The notes under the pieces were generated by a model. It made no database searches. It had not been told where the DNA came from and saw nothing but the letters and a program-made list of their open reading frames with translations. A stretch of DNA of 7,459 nucleotides from Anaerolineae bacterium (GTDB taxonomy: Bacteria; Chloroflexota; Anaerolineae; 4572-78), in the NCBI GenBank assembly GCA_027022125.1, contig JALVZI010000263.1:2627-10085 (forward strand), read 5' to 3'. Shown in pieces: positions 1-5,826 of this stretch; the first letter of the stretch is position 1, and every line of letters begins with the position of its first letter. A program made the position numbers and the translations under genes.

Positions 1-66
1 CGCGCCGACACCGACACCGCCGCCGGACAATGGCAATTCGGGATGTCTGCCGCAATCTTTGGTTAA
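1..66 (+). CDS. C-terminal end of a rightward gene, frame uncertain
   Basis: The first bases read as an open frame that enters from the left edge. Frame 1 gives 21 codons ending in ...QWQFGMSAAIFG and a TAA at 64-66. Its third positions are rich in C, as in the other genes here. Frame 2 is also open to a TAA at 83-85 and begins with a Pro/Thr run (APTPTPPP) followed by DNGNSGCLPQSLVKFFGKK, which would suit the tail of a secreted linker-bearing protein. I cannot decide between them and name no function. The gene would converge on the cyclase. No intrinsic terminator is evident after either stop. Confidence 0.35.
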   Translation, partial: RADTDTAAGQWQFGMSAAIFG

Positions 67-258
67 ATTTTTCGGGAAAAAGTAAATCGGGGGATGAGGG
101 TTCCGTCAGCCAACGTTTAGTGAAAAACCAAGCCGGATATTCGTTTGATGCGTAGGGGCAACCCTTGTGGTCGCCCAAAACAGGGCTGCCACAAGGGCTG
201 CCCCTACGATTTTTCGAGAGGGTTGAGTTTGTTGCCAACAATGTTTGTTGGTTTTGCG
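67..258. other. Intergenic region between convergent genes
   Basis: Apart from the palindromic repeat at 151-208, the only structure I see is a short hairpin, CCAACA (235-240) with TGTTGG (246-251). It lacks a T-run on the minus strand and so is not a convincing terminator for the cyclase. An open frame on the plus strand starting in this region is the antisense shadow of the cyclase gene. Confidence 0.6.
151..208. repeat. Nested palindromic repeat, copy 1
   Basis: Outer arms CGTAGGGGC (151-159) and GCCCCTACG (200-208) are perfect reverse complements. Inside them CCCTTGTGG (162-170) pairs with CCACAAGGG (189-197), and GCCC (173-176) with GGGC (183-186). The last 20 bases of the GTAGGGGC...GCCCCTAC core (188-207) are identical to 5865-5884, so this is a dispersed family. 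It lies about 50 bases past the cyclase stop and between convergent genes, where it could also act as a 3' hairpin for either transcript. No coding capacity. Confidence 0.85.
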
Positions 259-2679
259 TTAGATAATGCCGAGCAACTCGTAAGTTTGTTCGGGGGTTTC
301 TCTGCCTTTCACCCGCAACTCTCGGTATGGCACAGCATTGACCATGTCTTTCACACGCTCGTATGCGGCAGCACTCAGCAGGATGTGCCCGCCGGGCGTG
401 TTTTCTTGCAGGCGTTTCGCCAAGTTTACCGCATCGCCGATGGCGGTGTAATCCATCCGCGACTGCGTGCCCACATTGCCGATAACCGCTTCGCCGACAT
501 GAATCCCCACCCCAAAACTGAGTTGCGGCGCATCTTTCATCATCCACCGGTGGTACTCGTTGATGGCGCGCTGCATTTCCAGCGCGGCGCGCACTGCACG
601 CAGCGTGTGGTCGGGCTGGGGCAGTGGCGCATTAAAAATTGCCATCACCGCATCGCCGACAAATTTATCGAGTGTGCCTTCATACGCCAAAATGGCTTCC
701 GCTGCCAGTGAAAGATATTTGTTCAGCACGGTAATCAGGTCTTCCGGGTCTTTATGCTCGCTAAACGTGCTGAATCCGCGAATATCGGCAAACAGAATGG
801 TCACATCCTGCCGCTGTCCACCCAGTTTCAGTTCGGCGGGGTTGCTGGGCAAACGGTCAACCACTGCGGGCGACAGGTATTTTCTGAATAAATTTTGCAC
901 CACCTGCAACTTTCGATTTTCGGTTAAATCGTTAAGCACCATCGTCACACCGATGGTGGCTTGCTGCGCGTTGCGGATGGGACTTAAATCCACACTCAGG
1001 TTTACCACGCCGCGCCCCGGCACTTCTTGCGTAATTTCATATCCTTTATAATTGCGAAAAGTGGTTTTCACATCCCGCAGCAGTGCGGGCAGCGGCGTTC
1101 GCGGCAGGTGTGCGAACAACTTTTCCACCGGCGTGCCGATGGTGATGTCATCTGGCAGGTTGAAAATATGGTATGCCGCATCATTGATGACGATAATGCG
1201 GTCTTGCACATCCACCGTGATAACCCCGCTCTGAATGCTAGAAAAAACGTTATCCATCATATTGTTGATGCGGGTGATTTCTTGCAAATTATGGCGCACA
1301 TCATTGAACAGCCGGGCATTTTCTAGCGCGATAGCCGATTGTTCTGCAATGGTTGACAGTAACTCGATGTCTTGCAACGTGTAATCTCGCCCGTCGGAAA
1401 ACGCCCCCAACGCCAAAAGCCCCACCAGCCCCGCATTCCGGTGGATGGGAAAATACTGTTCAAACCCCAATGCTCGCATTTGCTGCACGGTGTCCGCGTC
1501 GCACCGGGCATACCGGCTGTCCATATCGAGCGCAAATTGCGCCAGCGGCATTTTTTCTTCCACCAGTGTTTTAATGATGGCAGAATCTTTTTTTAAGCGA
1601 ATTACCGGCGGCAAATCGCCATTTAAGTTGGAGTAAATGGCGAATGTTAGCATATCGTCCGCATCATCTTCCAGCAAAAAGAACGCACCGCGGTCAATTT
1701 TTAAATTTACGGAGATGAATGTTAGCGATACCCTGACCAAATCTTGTAACAGCAACAGGTTATTAATGGCGTGAATGTACGCTTTGATAATTTTTGCAGA
1801 ATTGTATCGGTCGGCAAACAGAATGCGGCGCACTGTTCCGTCTAGCGTGGTATAGACAACGGGGTACAGCAGTGCCAGCCCCACACTGATGAGTGTCGCC
1901 CACAGCGCCGGCGAAACCCACGCCCATTGCCGGGTCAAAAAAATTATGGCGAAAAATATGGCGGCGGTGAGCAGGGTGATGGTCAACCATGCCACCAACT
2001 CTTTCGCCGAGTATTTCATATCCGGCAAATAGCGATTGAAAGTGAGATACGTCAGTTCCAGCGCACCGAGCCAATGCACAACCAATCCAACTTCAGTGGT
2101 GTGGGGAATGAAATTTAATGCCAACCCAATTGCTACCGTGAGCAATGCCATATTGAGCAAGCGTGCCCGGTTTTGGTGGCGCGGGCTGTGCAATACCGCC
2201 TGCAAATTGCCGGTGAGCCACATGGCATATCCCGCCACAAATGCCGCTACCGCCAGCGCCAGCCAAAAACCGATGGTGAGTTTATCAACATATCGCCCGC
2301 CACTGAACGGAATGGCGATATACGGCAAGCGATACGGTGCAAACTGCACCGCCGCCAGCGCCGCCAGTGTTGCCGCGGTCAGCGCAGTGATACCCCGCCA
2401 TGAGTGTTTCACCTTCAAAAAACGTGCAGCATACAACCACAGAAAAAGCGTCAGCGGCAACAGGGCATACAGATACGCCAGCGGAAATGCGGTGCGGACA
2501 GCAGGGATGGTATCCAGCAAAATGCCGACATCCCACAGGATTGCCGCCAACAGATATGCGCCGAATAACAGCGGCAATTTTTGCCGCGGTGTGCGTTTGA
2601 TGAATACATACCCCAGCAGCACCGTGTGCATCAGCGTGGTTACTATGGCAATTACCGCCAATTCAGATAAAACAGGCAA
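259..2679 (-). CDS. Membrane-bound GAF-PAS class III adenylate cyclase
   Basis: Predicted to make cAMP from ATP at the inner face of the membrane, under control of its own sensor domains. The 806 residues contain about nine hydrophobic segments (roughly 5-27, 34-55, 65-87, 97-115, 134-156, 174-191, 197-214, 227-249, 257-277), a GAF-like domain (about 295-455), a short helical linker, a PAS-like domain (about 470-585) and a cyclase catalytic domain (about 620-806). All six expected catalytic residues are visible: metal-binding D632 (FADIRGF) and D676, purine-selecting K672 (LDKFVGD) and T745 (DYTAIGD), and transition-state N752 and R756 (NLAKR). The Lys/Thr pair favours ATP over GTP. The start is a TTG: it has a well-placed GAGGTG, and the frame upstream closes with a TGA at 2692-2694. 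The membrane part resembles the 7TM sensor region of some histidine kinases plus two extra helices. Ligand unknown. It is last of three co-directional genes. Confidence 0.93.
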   Translation of the reverse strand: MPVLSELAVIAIVTTLMHTVLLGYVFIKRTPRQKLPLLFGAYLLAAILWDVGILLDTIPAVRTAFPLAYLYALLPLTLFLWLYAARFLKVKHSWRGITALTAATLAALAAVQFAPYRLPYIAIPFSGGRYVDKLTIGFWLALAVAAFVAGYAMWLTGNLQAVLHSPRHQNRARLLNMALLTVAIGLALNFIPHTTEVGLVVHWLGALELTYLTFNRYLPDMKYSAKELVAWLTITLLTAAIFFAIIFLTRQWAWVSPALWATLISVGLALLYPVVYTTLDGTVRRILFADRYNSAKIIKAYIHAINNLLLLQDLVRVSLTFISVNLKIDRGAFFLLEDDADDMLTFAIYSNLNGDLPPVIRLKKDSAIIKTLVEEKMPLAQFALDMDSRYARCDADTVQQMRALGFEQYFPIHRNAGLVGLLALGAFSDGRDYTLQDIELLSTIAEQSAIALENARLFNDVRHNLQEITRINNMMDNVFSSIQSGVITVDVQDRIIVINDAAYHIFNLPDDITIGTPVEKLFAHLPRTPLPALLRDVKTTFRNYKGYEITQEVPGRGVVNLSVDLSPIRNAQQATIGVTMVLNDLTENRKLQVVQNLFRKYLSPAVVDRLPSNPAELKLGGQRQDVTILFADIRGFSTFSEHKDPEDLITVLNKYLSLAAEAILAYEGTLDKFVGDAVMAIFNAPLPQPDHTLRAVRAALEMQRAINEYHRWMMKDAPQLSFGVGIHVGEAVIGNVGTQSRMDYTAIGDAVNLAKRLQENTPGGHILLSAAAYERVKDMVNAVPYRELRVKGRETPEQTYELLGII

Positions 2680-2683
2680 ATAG

Positions 2684-2689
2684 CACCTC
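2684..2689 (-). promoter_or_regulatory. Shine-Dalgarno site deciding a TTG start
   Basis: Minus-strand GAGGTG, with six bases between GAGG and the TTG at 2679-2677. No ATG or GTG lies closer in frame and the next in-frame Met is residue 17, so this site supports TTG as the true start of the cyclase. The tandem repeat array begins directly upstream. Confidence 0.75.
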
Positions 2690-2691
2690 AG

Positions 2692-2747
2692 TCAGCAGTC
2701 AGCAGTCAGCAGTCAGCAGTCAGCAGTCAGCAGTCAGCAGTCAGCAG
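2692..2747. repeat. Heptamer tandem array, (TCAGCAG)x8
   Basis: Eight perfect copies of TCAGCAG (CTGCTGA on the coding strand), with a partial TCAG at 2688-2691. It fills nearly all of the 71 bases between the phosphatase stop and the cyclase start and touches the cyclase Shine-Dalgarno site. Because 7 is not a multiple of 3, each strand-sense frame through the array meets TGA, which blocks any read-through fusion of the two proteins. Confidence 0.97.
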
Positions 2748-2750
2748 AAA

Positions 2751-3455
2751 TTATACATTCGGTAACAGTGCCAGCAAATCGGTTAACGTTTCAATTGTGG
2801 CAACACCGGTCGGCGGGGTGGTATTGCCGTTTTTCACCCACACCGCATGGATACCGCACGCCAGCGCACCGGTAATATCGGTATCCAAATTATCGCCGAT
2901 GAATACCGCTTCATCGGGCAAAATATCGCCGGCACGGTGCAGGGCGGCTTTAAAAATACGCACATCGGGTTTGTGGAACCCAACCTCTTCCGAAACCATC
3001 GAAAAATCGACATGAGCATCCAGCCTGTAATGGTTGATTTTCGCCCGCTGCATGGTCGAAAATCCGTTGGTAACAATGCCGACCGTGTATTTTTGGCGCA
3101 ACGCCGCCAGCACCGAAAACGTATCTTCAAACGGCGATGCCTCTGCCAGCACCAGCGACACCCACACAGAAACCATCTTGTCTGCCAGCGCGGTATTTTT
3201 GCCCAGCGCGCGCAGGGTGTTGATATAACTGTACCGCTGGGCAGTGTCGCCGTCAATCGCGCCGTCAATCATCATATACCACATATCCACGTTTTTTTGC
3301 CAGAAAACCTCGTAAAATTCGTCGCGGGTCAGCGGCGACAGCGCATCGGCAAAACGGTCAAACAGCGCGATGGTGATGTCTTCATATTGCCATGTGTGTT
3401 TTATCAGCGTGCCATCCATATCGAACAGAATGGCTTTAATGGGTGATTGTTTCAT
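2751..3455 (-). CDS. HAD-IA family phosphatase, YjjG-like
   Basis: A cytosolic phosphohydrolase of 234 residues, usual for HAD subfamily IA. Motif I is FDMDGTL with nucleophile D12 and acid/base D14; motif II is T129 in IVTNGF; motif III is K162 in HKPD; motif IV is GDNLDTD with D188 and D193 for Mg2+. Residues of about 18-105 form the helical cap. The stretch SEEVGFHKPD resembles YjjG-type nucleoside monophosphatases, but phosphoglycolate phosphatase or another sugar-phosphate phosphatase cannot be excluded from motifs alone. Its ATG shares one base with the exonuclease stop (TAATG), so translation is probably coupled; no strong Shine-Dalgarno sequence is visible. If YjjG-like, it could remove phosphate from nucleotides released by the upstream exonuclease; this is inference. 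Confidence 0.9.
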   Translation of the reverse strand: MKQSPIKAILFDMDGTLIKHTWQYEDITIALFDRFADALSPLTRDEFYEVFWQKNVDMWYMMIDGAIDGDTAQRYSYINTLRALGKNTALADKMVSVWVSLVLAEASPFEDTFSVLAALRQKYTVGIVTNGFSTMQRAKINHYRLDAHVDFSMVSEEVGFHKPDVRIFKAALHRAGDILPDEAVFIGDNLDTDITGALACGIHAVWVKNGNTTPPTGVATIETLTDLLALLPNV

Positions 3456-4276
3456 TATAGGTTCAGTATTTCCATTGAAATGATGTTATCCAGCCGAAAG
3501 GTGCGCTGGTCGTGCCGTAGATGGCAGTATGCCACCAGATATTGCCCCGACAGGGTGCGCGGTTCGATGATGCGTTCGGTGATTTTGCCGCCGTTGGCGC
3601 GATATTGAATGCGCAATTTCCGCCGCTCGGTCAGCGCGATGCGCAGCGGGTCGTCGGCGGGCAGATGGTCGGCGGAAAATTGCGGCTGCCACACCACCCC
3701 GCCCTGCATCCGCAGCCAATCTCGCACCAGCGGGCGATTTTCGCGCGTCAAATCGCCGGCAAAACGGCGAAAAACGGCAAAGGTGGTCAGCACATCGCCC
3801 ATAGCGCGGTGAGCGTTCGGGGTGGGAATGTTCAGTGTGCGGGCGATATTGCCCAAACTGTTGCTGGGAAAGTAGTATTGCCGCCGTGCCAGCATCAGGG
3901 TATCGAGCACCACTTCCGGTGCGATGGACTGCCCGGCGATGCTGTATTCCGCTTCCAAAAAACCCATGTCGAACGGAGCATTGTGCATCACCACCACCGC
4001 ACCGGCGAGCAACTCGTTCAATTGCGGTAAAATTTCGGCGAAAACGGGCGCATCGGCGACCATATCGGGGGTGATGCCGTTAACTGCCATGGCGCCGGGG
4101 TCGAGCGCGCGCCGCGGGTTTATCAGCGCGGAAAACTCCGCCACCGGTTGCAGACCGTCGGTGCGCAGGGCGGCAACTTCTACCACGCGATGCCCCAAAT
4201 CGGGGCGCAGTCCGGTGGTTTCGGTGTCAATAAAAACTAACGGTGCGTTTTTTAACGGTAAATCAAGCAAACTCAT
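3455..4276 (-). CDS. DEDDh 3'-5' exonuclease fused to a WYL domain
   Basis: The N-terminal part (about 11-175) is a DnaQ/epsilon-like exonuclease with an intact active site: D17 and E19 in FIDTETTG, D103 in HNAPFDMGFL, and H156 with D161 in HRAMGD. It should hydrolyse DNA or RNA from the 3' end using two metal ions. After a linker, residues about 210-270 look like a compact WYL domain: ERRKLRIQYR, an IEP turn, QYLVAYC in place of the name-giving WYL, and R-x-F-R-L-D near the end. WYL domains usually sit behind a winged helix in transcription regulators and bind nucleotides or nucleic acid; here there is no HTH, so the domain may position or gate the nuclease. At 273 residues it is longer than a bare epsilon-type exonuclease. 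First of three genes; its ATG lies just behind a tRNA terminator with only a weak GGA-type ribosome site. Confidence 0.88.
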   Translation of the reverse strand: MSLLDLPLKNAPLVFIDTETTGLRPDLGHRVVEVAALRTDGLQPVAEFSALINPRRALDPGAMAVNGITPDMVADAPVFAEILPQLNELLAGAVVVMHNAPFDMGFLEAEYSIAGQSIAPEVVLDTLMLARRQYYFPSNSLGNIARTLNIPTPNAHRAMGDVLTTFAVFRRFAGDLTRENRPLVRDWLRMQGGVVWQPQFSADHLPADDPLRIALTERRKLRIQYRANGGKITERIIEPRTLSGQYLVAYCHLRHDQRTFRLDNIISMEILNL

Positions 4277-4292
4277 TCAAACACATCCATGC

Positions 4293-4320
4293 AAAAAACG
4301 ACCATCGGGTGGATGGTCGT
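4293..4320 (-). terminator. Intrinsic terminator of the serine tRNA transcript
   Basis: On the minus strand ACGACCATC (4320-4312) and GATGGTCGT (4306-4298) form a perfect 9-bp stem with a 5-base loop, followed by an unbroken T-run (4298-4293). It begins 15 bases after tRNA-Ser(GCT) ends. The T-run ends 16 bases before the exonuclease ATG. Confidence 0.85.
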
Positions 4321-4335
4321 CTTTTCTATTTGGAG

Positions 4336-4426
4336 CGGGGAGACAGGGATTCGAACCCTGGGTGGAGCTTTAAGACCCCACAACCGCTTAGCAGGCGGCC
4401 CCAATCAACCACTCTGGCATCTCCCC
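4336..4426 (-). tRNA. tRNA-Ser (GCT)
   Basis: A 91-base class II tRNA reading AGC/AGU codons. Acceptor GGGGAGA (4426-4420) pairs with TCTCCCC (4343-4337), and the discriminator is G at 4336. The anticodon stem GCCGC/GCGGT encloses loop CTGCTAA with anticodon GCT at 4392-4390. The long variable arm GTGGGG/CTCCAC is the serine hallmark, and the T arm is CAGGG-TTCGAAT-CCCTG. The 3' CCA is not encoded. It lies 59 bases behind tRNA-Ser(TGA) in the same direction, probably on one transcript. A poor promoter-like pair (TTGAGA, 15-base spacer, TATGAT) lies in the gap, but I do not rely on it. Confidence 0.96.
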
Positions 4427-4485
4427 AAATTATTCAATTGCCGCAACTGATGGCAATCATAATAACAAATTGTTAATCTCAACAG

Positions 4486-4574
4486 CGGAGGGAGAGGGAT
4501 TCGAACCCCCGGAAGCCCTTACGAACTTCTGCGGTTTTCAAGACCGCCGCAATCAACCACTCTGCCATCCCTCC
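4486..4574 (-). tRNA. tRNA-Ser (TGA)
   Basis: An 89-base class II tRNA reading UCN codons, mainly UCA. Acceptor GGAGGGA (4574-4568) pairs with TCCCTCC (4493-4487), and the discriminator is G. The anticodon stem GCGGT/ACCGC carries loop CTTGAAA with anticodon TGA at 4540-4538. The variable arm pairs GAAG with CTTC, and the T loop is TTCGAAT. No encoded CCA. It starts about 16 bases after the start point expected from the promoter at 4597-4625. Confidence 0.96.
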
Positions 4575-4596
4575 GGGCAAATCCCAATTCGGCAGT

Positions 4597-4625
4597 ATTT
4601 TAGCAGAGAGCAGGCTTTGTGTCAA
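4597..4625 (-). promoter_or_regulatory. Sigma70-type promoter for the tRNA-Ser pair
   Basis: On the minus strand the -35 box is TTGACA (4625-4620), the spacer is exactly 17 bases, and the -10 box is TAAAAT (4602-4597). The -35 is a perfect consensus and the -10 differs at one base. Transcription would start near 4590, giving a short leader before tRNA-Ser(TGA). This fits the high expression expected of tRNA genes. Confidence 0.85.
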
Positions 4626-4630
4626 AACGG

Positions 4631-4663
4631 GCGGACGGGCGAATTTGCGGTTCGCCCGCCCGC
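4631..4663. repeat. GC-rich hairpin just upstream of the tRNA promoter
   Basis: GCGGACGGGCGAA (4631-4643) pairs with TTCGCCCGCCCGC (4651-4663) over 13 positions, with one G-T pair and a 7-base loop. On the minus strand it is followed by CCGTTTTGAC, a weak T-run, so it may be a terminator insulating the tRNAs from leftward transcription. Its edge lies five bases upstream of the -35 box, so a regulator-binding site is also possible. The nearest upstream gene ends almost 400 bases away. Confidence 0.55.
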
Positions 4664-4748
4664 AAGATACGCGGTTTAGGCATGGTTCATTTGGCTGACA
4701 ATCATCTTGACAAATAGCCGCCTGTTGCCAATACAAAATGCAGAATTA

Positions 4749-4769
4749 GGAAGCAAGAAGCAGGAAGTA
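4749..4769. repeat. Heptamer tandem array, RGAAGYA x3
   Basis: Three adjacent 7-base units GGAAGCA, AGAAGCA and GGAAGTA, followed by AGG. They are imperfect but share the same period as the large array at 2692-2747, with an unrelated sequence. Intergenic. Confidence 0.7.
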
Positions 4770-4825
4770 AGGGATGTATTTTGTAACTGTTTACGGCGGC
4801 AGACACGGCAACGGATTGGGAAAGG

Positions 4826-4888
4826 AACGGATTTGCGAAAAACGCGGATTTTTACTGATTTTTCTGTTTTTATCCGCGTAAATCCGTT
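4826..4888. repeat. Long imperfect inverted repeat
   Basis: AACGGATTT (4826-4834) is the exact reverse complement of AAATCCGTT (4880-4888). Inside it CGCGGAT (4843-4849) matches ATCCGCG (4872-4878). The centre is T-rich and unpaired. It may be the palindromic core of a dispersed repeat; five T bases follow at 4901-4905 on the plus strand. Confidence 0.7.
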
Positions 4889-4960
4889 CAATCTGTACAC
4901 TTTTTGGCACAGCAACGCAGAACGTTTATCCACCGCGAACACTGCCGGTTGACCAAACCA

Positions 4961-4981
4961 TCACGTTTCACGCCTCACGAA
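4961..4981. repeat. Heptamer tandem array, TCACGNN x3
   Basis: Three adjacent 7-base units TCACGTT, TCACGCC and TCACGAA. Five bases are invariant and two vary. Intergenic, about 65 bases from the end of the DJ-1 gene. Confidence 0.7.
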
Positions 4982-5045
4982 GGTTGTTGGCAAAAGCGTA
5001 AAATTTGTCAAGGTGATTCGGAGGATAATGAACCATGCCCGCGGT

Positions 5046-5624
5046 TTACAGTTCTATTTTCGCGCCGAGCACTTCCATGAATTTCGCCATCCATGCAGGA
5101 TGCGCGGGCCAGGCAGGCGCGGAAACCAGATTGCCATCCACATACGCATCGGTCACGGCGATGTCCATATATGTGCCGCCGGCAGCGTTCACCGTGGGAC
5201 CCACCGCCGGATATGCCGAACATTTCTTGCCTTTCAGCACATCTGCCGCGGCGAGCACCTGCGCCCCGTGACAGATGGCGGCAATCGGTTTGTTGGCGTT
5301 GGCAAAATGGCGCACAATATCGAGCACGCGCGGGTTCAGCCGGATATATTCCGGTGCGCGTCCGCCGGGAATGACCAGCGCGTCAAATTCTGTTTCGTCA
5401 ATTTCATCGAACGTGCCGTTCAGTGTGAAGTTGTGTCCCGGTTTTTCGCTGTATGTCTGGTCGCCTTCAAAATCATGCACCGCCGTGCGCACAAATTCGC
5501 CCGCTTTTTTATCGGGGCAGACGGCGACCGTCTCGTACCCCACCGCCGACAGCAGTTGGAACGGAACCATCACTTCATAATCTTCTACAAAATCACCGAC
5601 CAAAAAGAGAATTTTCTTCGCCAT
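5046..5624 (-). CDS. DJ-1/PfpI family protein, DJ-1d-like glyoxalase/deglycase
   Basis: A cytosolic single-domain protein of 192 residues. The nucleophile elbow AAICHGAQ holds C118 and the neighbouring H119, and the conserved acidic partner is E14 in FVEDYEV, completing the site seen in PfpI-type enzymes. PGGRAPEYIRLN and AYPAVGPTVNAAGG are typical family blocks. The long insert AVHDFEGDQTYSEKPGHNF and the tail APAWPAHPAW closely match, from memory, the repeats of plant DJ-1d proteins, for which glyoxalase III activity has been reported; the bacterial form has one repeat. The likely role is detoxifying methylglyoxal or protecting proteins from glycation. Protease activity, as named for PfpI, is less likely. 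The ATG is fixed by AGGAGG six bases upstream. It is monocistronic, with its own promoter and no clear terminator. Confidence 0.92.
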   Translation of the reverse strand: MAKKILFLVGDFVEDYEVMVPFQLLSAVGYETVAVCPDKKAGEFVRTAVHDFEGDQTYSEKPGHNFTLNGTFDEIDETEFDALVIPGGRAPEYIRLNPRVLDIVRHFANANKPIAAICHGAQVLAAADVLKGKKCSAYPAVGPTVNAAGGTYMDIAVTDAYVDGNLVSAPAWPAHPAWMAKFMEVLGAKIEL

Positions 5625-5630
5625 TTACGA

Positions 5631-5636
5631 CCTCCT
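5631..5636 (-). promoter_or_regulatory. Consensus Shine-Dalgarno site of the DJ-1 gene
   Basis: Minus-strand AGGAGG, six bases before the ATG at 5624. It is the strongest ribosome site in the window and suggests high translation. Confidence 0.85.
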
Positions 5637-5673
5637 GAGTCTGATATAAAGTTTTGAAAAAGATACACCGGAA

Positions 5674-5702
5674 TTTATACCACATTCTGCCGTGCATTTC
5701 AA
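5674..5702 (-). promoter_or_regulatory. Sigma70-type promoter for the DJ-1 gene
   Basis: On the minus strand the -35 box is TTGAAA (5702-5697), the spacer is 17 bases, and the -10 box is TATAAA (5679-5674). Each box matches consensus at five of six positions. Transcription would start near 5667, leaving a leader of about 43 bases that contains the AGGAGG site. I see no operator-like palindrome within it. Confidence 0.75.
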
Positions 5703-5762
5703 GAAAGCAGAAAAAGATAGAACGCTGATGACGCAGATGACACGGATTTTCGCTCGGCAACT

Positions 5763-5792
5763 CGTAGGGGCGGCTCGCGAGCCGCCCCTACG
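5763..5792. repeat. Perfect 30-base palindrome, copy 2 of the repeat family
   Basis: The first half (5763-5777, starting CGTAGGGGCGGCTCG) is the exact reverse complement of the second half (5778-5792), with no loop. The ends CGTAGGGGC and GCCCCTACG are the same as in the nested repeat at 151-208, so this looks like a short version of the same family, lacking the inner arms. It lies 34 bases from copy 3. Confidence 0.9.
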
Positions 5793-5826
5793 AAACCGAA
5801 AGAATCAATCAGGTTACACCAAAATC

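Larger units (their letters stand above)
4575..5045. other. Gene-free region between tRNA-Ser(TGA) and the DJ-1 gene
   Basis: It holds the tRNA promoter and the GC-rich hairpin listed separately. It also holds two three-copy heptamer arrays (4749-4769 and 4961-4981) and a long imperfect inverted repeat (4826-4888). The strings around 4810-4895, alternating ATCCGCG and AAATCCGTT with T-runs, look like the repetitive non-coding filler seen in many large bacterial genomes. A TTGACA at 4707-4712 on the plus strand has no convincing -10 box or gene behind it. Open frames of 81 and 88 codons cross the region but show no protein-like composition. Confidence 0.6.

Noticed and set aside
235..251. Short hairpin CCAACA/TGTTGG as the cyclase terminator
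   Set aside because: Only six pairs, AT-rich, and no T-run on the minus strand.
2036..2683. Plus-strand open frame of 215 codons
   Set aside because: Antisense to the membrane part of the cyclase; no protein-like features.
2688..2750. Heptamer array as a CRISPR remnant
   Set aside because: Units are contiguous with no spacers and far too short for CRISPR repeats.
2847..3446. Plus-strand open frame of 199 codons
   Set aside because: Antisense to the HAD phosphatase gene.
259..4276. Cyclase plus nuclease as a Pycsar- or CBASS-like defence operon
   Set aside because: The cyclase is a membrane-bound GAF/PAS sensor of standard class III type, and there is no cyclic-nucleotide-binding or membrane-disrupting effector; the nuclease is DnaQ-like with no ligand-sensing domain known from those systems.
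4243..4476. Plus-strand open frames across the tRNA genes (RDSNPGWSF and GEGFEPPEA types)
   Set aside because: These are antisense translations of the tRNA T arms, a common annotation artefact.
4479..4736. Minus-strand open frame of 85 codons
   Set aside because: It reads through tRNA-Ser(TGA); the peptide around GGMAEWLIAAVLKTAEVRKG is the well-known false translation of a serine tRNA gene.
4707..4952. Plus-strand open frame of 81 codons in the intergenic region
   Set aside because: It runs through repeat-like sequence (translated as KTRIFTDFSVFIRVNPFN), a typical false product of dispersed non-coding repeats; no ribosome site.
5013..5657. Plus-strand open frame of 214 codons with a GGAGG near its start
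   Set aside because: It is fully antisense to the DJ-1 gene, has a Cys/Arg/His-rich composition unlike a protein family, and has no promoter with a matching -35 box.
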